Assembly: GCA_026874595.1 (NCBI GenBank)
Contig: CM049310.1
Coordinates: 83,117,056-83,181,055 of the forward strand
Origin: Sipunculus nudus
Taxonomy: Eukaryota; Annelida; Sipuncula; Golfingiida; Sipunculidae
Reading direction: 5' to 3'
DNA: 64,000 bases
Below the pieces are notes generated by a model. It saw only the letters and a program-made list of their open reading frames with translations. It did no database searches and had not been told where the DNA came from. Within the stretch, counting starts at the first letter, position 1. Every line of letters begins with the position of its first letter. The position numbers and the translations under genes are program-made. This document shows positions 34,401 through 43,500 of this stretch, piece by piece.

Positions 34401-37400
34401 GAGTCTTTATCCCACTATCTAGATTTTATTTTCTTTTTTTTTTTGGTAAGGAAAAATTAATTTGCTTCCCGACATATTAGGTATCATATGGAATCTAAAT
34501 CAATAGACCCCTAGCAAAATTTAATCTACTTCCAAAGCTGCACTTAGGAAACGTCAATATTAATATTCTGGTGTATTTCCCTAAATGTCATTCACTTTAT
34601 TATTTTTCTTTGAGCTGCTTGATGTGACAAATCCAAAAACGGGAACAGAGGACATTTGTTGTCTTTGTAATTCCCGGCTCAGAAACGTTAAAAAAATAGC
34701 CTTTTTCGGTCATACTGACATCTTTGAGGAATTTGATATGAGTGGTTAAAATCTGAAACAGAAGATGTTGAATATCAAGAGACCAGATGCGAGCGGTTCA
34801 CGGTGGGGCTGACAAAGTGACGTCTTGTTTGGATCGCCCTCTGAGAGCTGAGTTCAGGCTTCTGTGTCTTAAACTGATTTTATGCAACGCGGCCGAGAAG
34901 TGGATGAAACGTGTAGTAACATATCATAACGGAAACATGCATCAAACCAGCCTCAATTGAGATCTCCTGGGAACGGTTCCATCAATAACCCACATCGAGA
35001 TATCTAGCCAAGTGTGCAGGCTCAATTCTCGCGAGACTCTCGTGTGAAGTAGTCCATTGGGGCGGAAGTCGTCCGCCCCGCCACTGGTTCACGTCTCTTA
35101 CAGTGTAGGTCCCTACAGTCAGTTTAACCATGCCAGCCATTTATCTTCTCAAAAACGCCTTGTTGTTCCCGACGGGTCCGTATTCCCTCTACACATTTAA
35201 AATATTGTTCTGAGATCTAAGGTCACGCTGGTCGTCCTGAAAATTGATTTAAAAAGGTGTCTTCAAACAACAGGGTCAGTTCATCTGTGATTGAATTTCT
35301 AAACCCTCATGTGCTGCCATCTTTCGTTCGTACGCGGTATTACAAAGGTTCTCCCCACCAAAGATTTCACACATGTGCAATCCTTCGTTTCTTTTGTGAT
35401 AATAAAACCCAGAATCAGGGTATCCACGAAATCCACCTTAATCTTCCATTTCCTTATGTCCTAATGGAAGGACTAGTATTATGTTTAATAATTGAGCATT
35501 GCACATACTACGCCAGATATTTCGGACCATGGTACATGTATTGATTATTTGCTGGGATCTGTTTTATGGTAATCCAAGAGACTCTTGATTGAATTTTCGT
35601 AGTAATACGGGCCAATAAGTGAATGAAAATACGGGTTGTGGAATACCCCACACGAGGACCACCCACTTTGGGGAGGCCTGCATTCTTGATAATGCATTTT
35701 TTTCTAGTTCATAATGTATGCAAAATGATAATTTATTCAGTATGCAGGATGTTGCTGGTACACATAAAGGATTGAATTATGTTACTGGATTTTGTAACGG
35801 GAGGTCATGAGTTCAAATTTCAACTTCGGCCCCCATCCAGGGTAAGCGCTCTGCAAGAAATGATGGGAAGGCTGTGCCCCATGACTGTGTAATATTCGCA
35901 CGAATGTGTCTTTGGATGGTTCCTCGGTGTTATGACCCAACAATGGGACTGATTACATAACCAGGACCCGCGGGTCCGGTAGACACAGAGCCTGGGTGAC
36001 GATAGGATACCAAAAAATCATGATATGAAGAGAGAGCTACCGCCCTGTTGCGTAGTCCCTCTGAACTCTGGATACGTGAATACTTAAATTAAGAATTAGA
36101 TAATACAGCATTAAAAATTGGAACACCATAAAGAATGTATAATGATTGAATAACATTATCACAGAAGATCTAGGTTGTCGAATGTCAGGAATGCTTGCTA
36201 GCTATTTGTGCCGACTGGTGACCCTTATATCTGTAATTTTACATATGACTGCTAAAGGTGTACTTTACATTGCAAGCTGTCAAAATTGCATTGTTTTGAC
36301 AATCCCTTATTGATCTTTGTCACACATTGAAGAGTGTTGAATAATTTACTTACAATAAAATGATATCCATTGTCTGTTATTGGAGAATCCAAATGTAAAA
36401 TTTAGTTTTTACCAAACTCAAATTTGAAAGGATATCCCTATTGGCAAACACAGTCTTATCTGTAAATAGGGAATTATTTTAAAAATCAATTTTGTTCTTA
36501 AATAATTTAACAGTTATATCTAAACAAGTGATATCTGTTCGGTATTTTGCCAAAGGCCATAGAATAGTCATGTTATATTAATAAAATATGCTTAATTCTT
36601 ATAGAAATTATCTTTTTTTCAACATGTGGATGAGTTTGGATAAAAGTTTATTGTGTCAAGATTGATAGACACAGAGAAATTGTCCTTAATTTTTTTTAAG
36701 CAACATGACTGATTCTTGTAAGTAGTTTTTATATGAAGAACTAGAAAGCAGGCACAGACCACATTAACACCTACGCAAAATTCTGGATAGATAACTACAT
36801 CGGGAATTACCAACCTTCCGGGTTTGTGCCACGTAAGCCGATCTAAGCTATGTGTCAAAGAGAGCATTGTGTTTCATGGTTCACTAAGTCGATGTTTGTA
36901 TCACAGGTTACCCCTGCCTGTCAGAACAAAGGCCATCCGGCCCTAACATCAGTGAATGAAGACGGTCTCGCCCAAAGCCAACTGTCGTATTCCACTTTGG
37001 TCAAGAAACTCATTTACCATATTACACATAGAGGCGTTATGTTGATCCAGATGACCATAAAAGGTGCTAACAGGAAAATCCATCGAACTCATTAACCACC
37101 CAGCAAAGGCAAACACATGATACATCCTATTTGAGATATAACGAATTGGGAAATAAATTAGATAAAAAACCGCACTTTTTTTCATTACATACTGGTTGGC
37201 TGTCACACAGGCATAGATTATGGCGCACAGCTGTGAAAACAAGTCATGATCTGACTGTGTGGCTCATTTAAATCAAATAAATAAGATTAAACGGCTTACA
37301 TTATTGATTTTTAAAACACATAAGCGGCTAAAAGGAGACACTGTCATTTTCTCGGAGTACATGACATCTGCGCCACATTCTCGGAGTACGTGACATCTGC

Positions 37401-40400
37401 GCCACATCGGCCAGACAAGAATTCATCCAGTCCGGTGTTTTCATATAAACCTACCTTGCGGTTCCGTTGGCCCTCCAAATCTTTTGTCAACCTTGATCAC
37501 TGAAAGACAAAGAGAGATAGCTGAGAAAAAGTCAAATTCCACCAAGTTATTTTTACCATACCATTTAGAAAATCAATAAATCTTAAAACCAGCTAGTTCA
37601 ATGGACTATGCAGCAATCCTAAGTCCCTGGGGTCCGATTTTCTGCTGCTTGGCAAATTGTAAAAGGGACTCTACTCAGTCAGCACGGGCTGCTAACACGG
37701 CCTGACGGGAAGGATAAAGACAGATGATCCGAAGTGTCCTGTTGAATCCCCGTAACAAGATTAACTACGCCAACACGTCACATTGTTACATTATTTTCCC
37801 AGTTGAAATGTCAAACCACGGTACCAATAAGATTAAGATTGTTTGGCGACTGTCTCCCAACATACAAACGAATGACTGTCTCCTCGATAGAGTTGACTCG
37901 GGGGGTGTGGTGAACGTCAGCAACCGGGTTATGTATGGCTGTGCGGGGACACGGGGATTTTAACCGTCTCAAGACGCCGCAGGCGCAATCGTCATAATAA
38001 TAACTCCCTTTTTCTCAAATTCCTCACATACTTTGTTCTTGCTCTTTGCCCAGTGACACGGCTCCTACGTGAATCACAATCAGATTAAAGCAGTGATTTA
38101 AATCCGTGGCCTCTGATAATGTGACGGTCATGTACCCAATGACACTCAAATGTCACCAAGCTCCATCTGAGGTCAACTTGTCTATGGATGTGATCAATGA
38201 CATAAGGCTGGTTGTCTTTCAAACCTTCAACGGACTCAGTATTACAAATGAATCTTATTTTTACAAAAGTACCAACTTAAATGTCAAGGAAACTTTGCAC
38301 TTTTAAAGAGTGTGTATAGGACAAAATATATTTAAACTTATGAGAAATTCACAGGCTTTCATATGACGCGGGGCTAAGCGTCTGTGACGTCCAAAATTTC
38401 TTTTTGGTTGTATTGCTTGTTGTCTGACGCCGGGGATCATAGCTGGCACTTGTATAGCAGTCACTGACCATTGTCCACTCCAATAAACAAACCAGTCAAA
38501 AACTGCGCGGGTAACTGCTAACTGACACTAAAATTTCTTTATAATCAGGTAAACACTTAATAAACTTCGGATTCTGGAACAAAAAGTATGTCGCGGGTGG
38601 GCAATTTGTTTACCGGTCGAGACATAAAATGTGGACGTTTCCTGGCCTAGAAAATACAAAAATGAGTTCCAGTTCTTGAAATTGTGTATATTAACAACAC
38701 AAGGTTAAATCCTTTTTCCATATCTTTCATAATTCGTTTAGGGAATGAGGGCTATAGCAAAAATTAGCAAATTCACCAAGAACATGGTCTTCTTTTGCAT
38801 AAAAAATAACCATGAAAGATATGTAGAATAATAATTTGTTTGTATGGAACAAATGAAAGCTGTAGGCAACCAGCTAGCACCAACTCTATCGTGCATTCTA
38901 TAACAATCAATTCCTTCCATTTAAGCCTTAATTACATCAATTAAATAGAGTTCACGGCGTATATAAGCTAATGAGGGTGTAATGGTCAGTTCTGTCCGTG
39001 CTTATGAGTGTCCAGCCGAATCACACTCGCCATCATAAATGGGCTTCCGGTCTTGGCCAGCTAGCCTTTCCCTCCTCCTTAGACACGAAAGCTTTATAAC
39101 GGATTCATGCTATTTAGATGCAACTGACTTATTTCCGGTTTAGCTCAGGTTCTTCCATTGTGTGACGTCGAAATTACATCGACAAGGAAAATCTCAGGAT
39201 CTCAGAAGAAAAAGTAAAACATATTTATATTATTTCATGTAAATAGGTGATATGAAATATTAAAAATGCGGCAGTGTTGACCTATTTTGTTTAGGCTGGG
39301 AGAGGGGACCGGCTTCTGTGGCTCAGGGGTAGAGTGCAGGACTGAAAGCCTGGAGGTGGTGAGTCCAAATCTCAGCCGAGACGGTGAAATTTTCATGGTC
39401 GGCCCTCACAAAGGAGACTACTCTGCAGGCTTAATGGGAAAGCTGTGCCACACAGCCGTGTACCACTCACAGTCACATAAAAGTGCGTACATTAGGATAC
39501 AAAATAATATGATAGGAAGCGAGTGCTACCGCCCTGTCACGCAATCGCAAACCGTTATGGAACCCTGAAGATGTACAGTGAAACCTCGTTGTGTCGAACT
39601 CGCTTAAGTCGAATACCCCGCTTATGTCGAAGTTACAGACTCGATATTGCGGACAACTCTAGTTAAATTATAACCTAATAAAACCCGCTTAACAAAAACT
39701 CTTTTGTTAAAGGGGAAAATGGGATTGTGCATGTTATAATATTTTAGCTACTGAATTGGCCCCAGATGTCGCCACCTTTCAAGCATTTTGACAGAACACC
39801 CAAAAATCTATCAGTCACGTCCAACATAAATAAAAAAGGGTTAACACTGCTTTTATTTATTTATTAAATTCTTCCGATCACTCACCTACGACACATATTA
39901 TATGCACCCTCCATCATTTTTTGCCTGACATTTTCTGCCGCCTTGCACTATTCACTGCCCTATGTAGTATACGCCACAAAATGGACTGACTTGAGCTGAC
40001 ACAGGTCAATCTAACCTTGAAACTCCACAAAAAAACACTTGTGTCCTCTGAATCTGTAATTTTTTTTATTTATTAATTACCACAGAAGTTTTTTCATTAA
40101 TTGTAGCACAGCTATAAATGTCTTACTGTAGCATGGGAAGACTATGTTTGTCCTGCTACAGTTTGAAACAGTCATAATTTGGCAGAATTGTTTTTTTTCC
40201 ATCTAGGTTTTCCGTAGCCTTTTCCATAGGCTTAACACAAGAGAGTTTGTAAATGGAGAATGAGACTATGGCTCTCATTGGTCAGACGTACTGAGCTTTT
40301 TTATTGGATACCGGGGAAGCCCTCCATTGTCTTAGCTGTGTTAGTGAATAGTCTCACATAGTCATTCTGTAACATGGCTGCATCTGATTGTTAGCATTAT

Positions 40401-40498
40401 TAAGTAATTAATATGTTTACAAGAATATATTTTTCTTGGGGGGGGGGGGGTCACTGCCACTAAATTACCGGGCACCTTTTAAACAAACCACACAGCCT

Positions 40499-40531
<33 letters not shown>

Positions 40532-43500
40532 AAAAATATATAAGAAATAATGTTTTTTCGTCTAGGAAGAAGATTCAGTTTATGCAAAATCTATATTATT
40601 TTTTTATTCGCAAGTGTGTTATACGATAAAATAATGAGATTTGGGATACGTTATCCAGACCTATAACCATGGGAGGGTTGGGATCCGGGAAAGCGGTTAT
40701 TGTGGCGACAGCTGTCGTGCGTTTGAAGTACTATATACTTTGGCTAAGGTTAGAAGGAAATGAGTGATGCTGATAATCTCCGCGAAGGAATTTAGGATTT
40801 CACCCAGGTATGTTTGTTGATTCGTTTTTTTAACGATTTTTCACGACACTTTGCGCAGTGTCGGAACAAAAGACCAGGGAAGACGCCATTTTTGTGAGGG
40901 ATCTGGATTAAGGGACGGAGCTGGTCATGGGAGGGTCAAAATATGGAAAATATAGCTCAACCCCCAAAAATTGCAAGAAAATGGTTTATGGTGATTTTCT
41001 ATGTTATAGGATCCGCTTAACAATATATCAAAAGTTTGCCCAAAATTGACTCCGGGAAAGTTGTTATTTTCAAAAGGGAGTGCAAGTTGGCCGCAAATTA
41101 TTAAGTCCCTTAAATGACCATGCATTCTTTATTTTCATCAGATATATATAATTTTCACAGGCGGATCCAAAGGGAAGCACAGGCAGCATGTGTCTCCCCC
41201 CCCCCCCCCCCCCCCCCCACTTAAGCTTTCCAATTTTTATCTTTTTAGCTCAGCTGACTATAAGTCATCTGAGCTATAGTCATGGTCCATTGTCCGTCGT
41301 CCGTCCGTCTGTCTGTCCGTCCGTCTGGATGTCCGTCCGTAAGACTGGCACGTTTCGACACCGTTGGACCTACGAATCTGAATTTCGGCATACAGTTAGA
41401 TGTCCCCATAATCTCCTACCATGCCAAAAATTGGGTCAATAGGACTTCGTTCCTTTGAGATATTAAGGAAAAACCTCAATTTTTTATTAGAAATCTATTT
41501 TCACACTTCAGGACTGCCTAATATCAAAACCACTCATCCGGTTTTCTTCATATTTACCATAAATATTCCTTTATATAGTTCCTATGTACATGCCAGATAT
41601 TAAGTCAGTATTATATAAATTAAAAAAGTTATGGGCCCAAACATAATGGACTTTGTAAAAAAATCAGGAAGATATTTGGTCACTTAAGACCAAAAGTGTT
41701 AAAGGTAGGGACTTTTTTCCAGTAATACAACTTAAATTAATCAAAATTTAATTGCATACCAAAAATTAGATCAAAATTTGTTAAATTTTTTTAAATATTG
41801 GCAAAAATATAAAATTGGTACCTTAAATTTTGCCCAACTTTGGCCATGGCACGTTTTTTTCCTGTAAGTAATGTGGATTTAATTTTCACACCATGTATAC
41901 ATAAGGATTTAATCTGTTAAAATCTGAAATTTGAAAATAAAAGCTGTAAAATTAGGCTAGTTATTGAATTTTTTTGGAGGCTCTTGTTGTATTCCCTTAC
42001 ATTGTCAAGCAGTCCACTTTGATGACTGTAGGTCATTCAGTACACATCTCTATGCTCCCCAGGCTGTTGACATTATTTTAGATGTCCCCAAAATCTCCTA
42101 CCATACCGAAAATTGGGTCATTAGGACTTTGTTCCTTCGAGATATTAAGGAAAAAAAACTCCGTTTTCCATAAAAAAAAGCCATTGTTACACTTTAAGGC
42201 TGCCTAATATCAAAACCACTGATCTGTTTTTGATCGTATTTAGTATTCACATTCTTTTATACATTTTCTATTAACATACCAAAAATTAGGTCAGTATTGG
42301 GTATTATTTTGAAGTTATGGGCCAAAACATAAGGCAATATTTTAAAAAATCAGGAAATATATTTACTCACCTAACATGAGAATTGCTGAACCTAGAGACT
42401 TTTTTTTCAGGAATATAACTTTATTTAATCAAGATTCAATAGTTTACCCAAAATTAGATCTGAATTTTGCAAATTTTTCAAGTTATTAGCATAAATAAAA
42501 AATCAATACCTTAAATTTTGTCCAACTTTGGCACTGTTGATTTAATTTTCCCAGCATATATGCATAAGGATTTAATCTTTTAAAGTCTGAACTTTCAAAA
42601 GAAATTGATAGGATTGAATAGCTTTTATTCATGTTTTCATACACCATGTCAAGTGTTGTTTACATCTAGCCCACCTAGTAGTACAGCCTTCATTTGCATT
42701 ATGTAACCCACCCCAGGCAGCTTACCTTGGCCACTACTAGCAGGCTTCCCCTCTGCCCTGCACTCATCCCCCCTCCAGCTGGTGCATAAACTAGATGAAT
42801 GTTATTATTTTATTTTAATCTTGGACATGCTACATTTTAGATTTTGTATTGAACCACCAGGGTTACAATGATTAAAGTGTACATTTAATTGTGTCCACAA
42901 AGTGGTGTATTGCTGTGAAAGTGTGGATGTTCATGAGATAAGTAATTCCTTACTTCAGAAGAGTAAAAACTTCACCAGGTGTGAAATTGACTATTAATTC
43001 CAGCAATTAATTAAAACTGGGATAGTAATTAGCACAATGATATTGTTTGTCCCTCATTCAACCAACAGTGTGTATACTTTATTTGAAAAGATGTTTTATT
43101 TTATCAAATTTACTTTTATTTTATTTTGGTGAATAAAATTAAGCATGTCCTGAAAACTCCAATGTGGAGAATATTCTTGTAGATGCCATGTTGTGGCATT
43201 ATTTTCTTTTAAAATTAGTTTAAACATTTATGATTTAAAAATAATAAAATATATGTGTATGCATAATATGACCCAATGTTTTTTACTCTGTATATATAAT
43301 GATTGCAACTTTTGCAACAATTCTAATATTTTAACTTATATTTTCAGGTTTTTTAATTAAAAATTTATAAACCTGTAAATAAAAAAATGATTCAGATAAA
43401 AACTTCTTAATGGAAAAAGTGGATCTGCTTAAAAAAATAGGATTATATATAAACTTAAATGCATTATTCTCTTGAAAGTGAAATAAAGGTATTAGTCCAT

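Noticed and set aside
39311-39385. tRNA gene
   Set aside because: A box is good but acceptor and T arms do not pair; continues into a repeat body found also at 35780.
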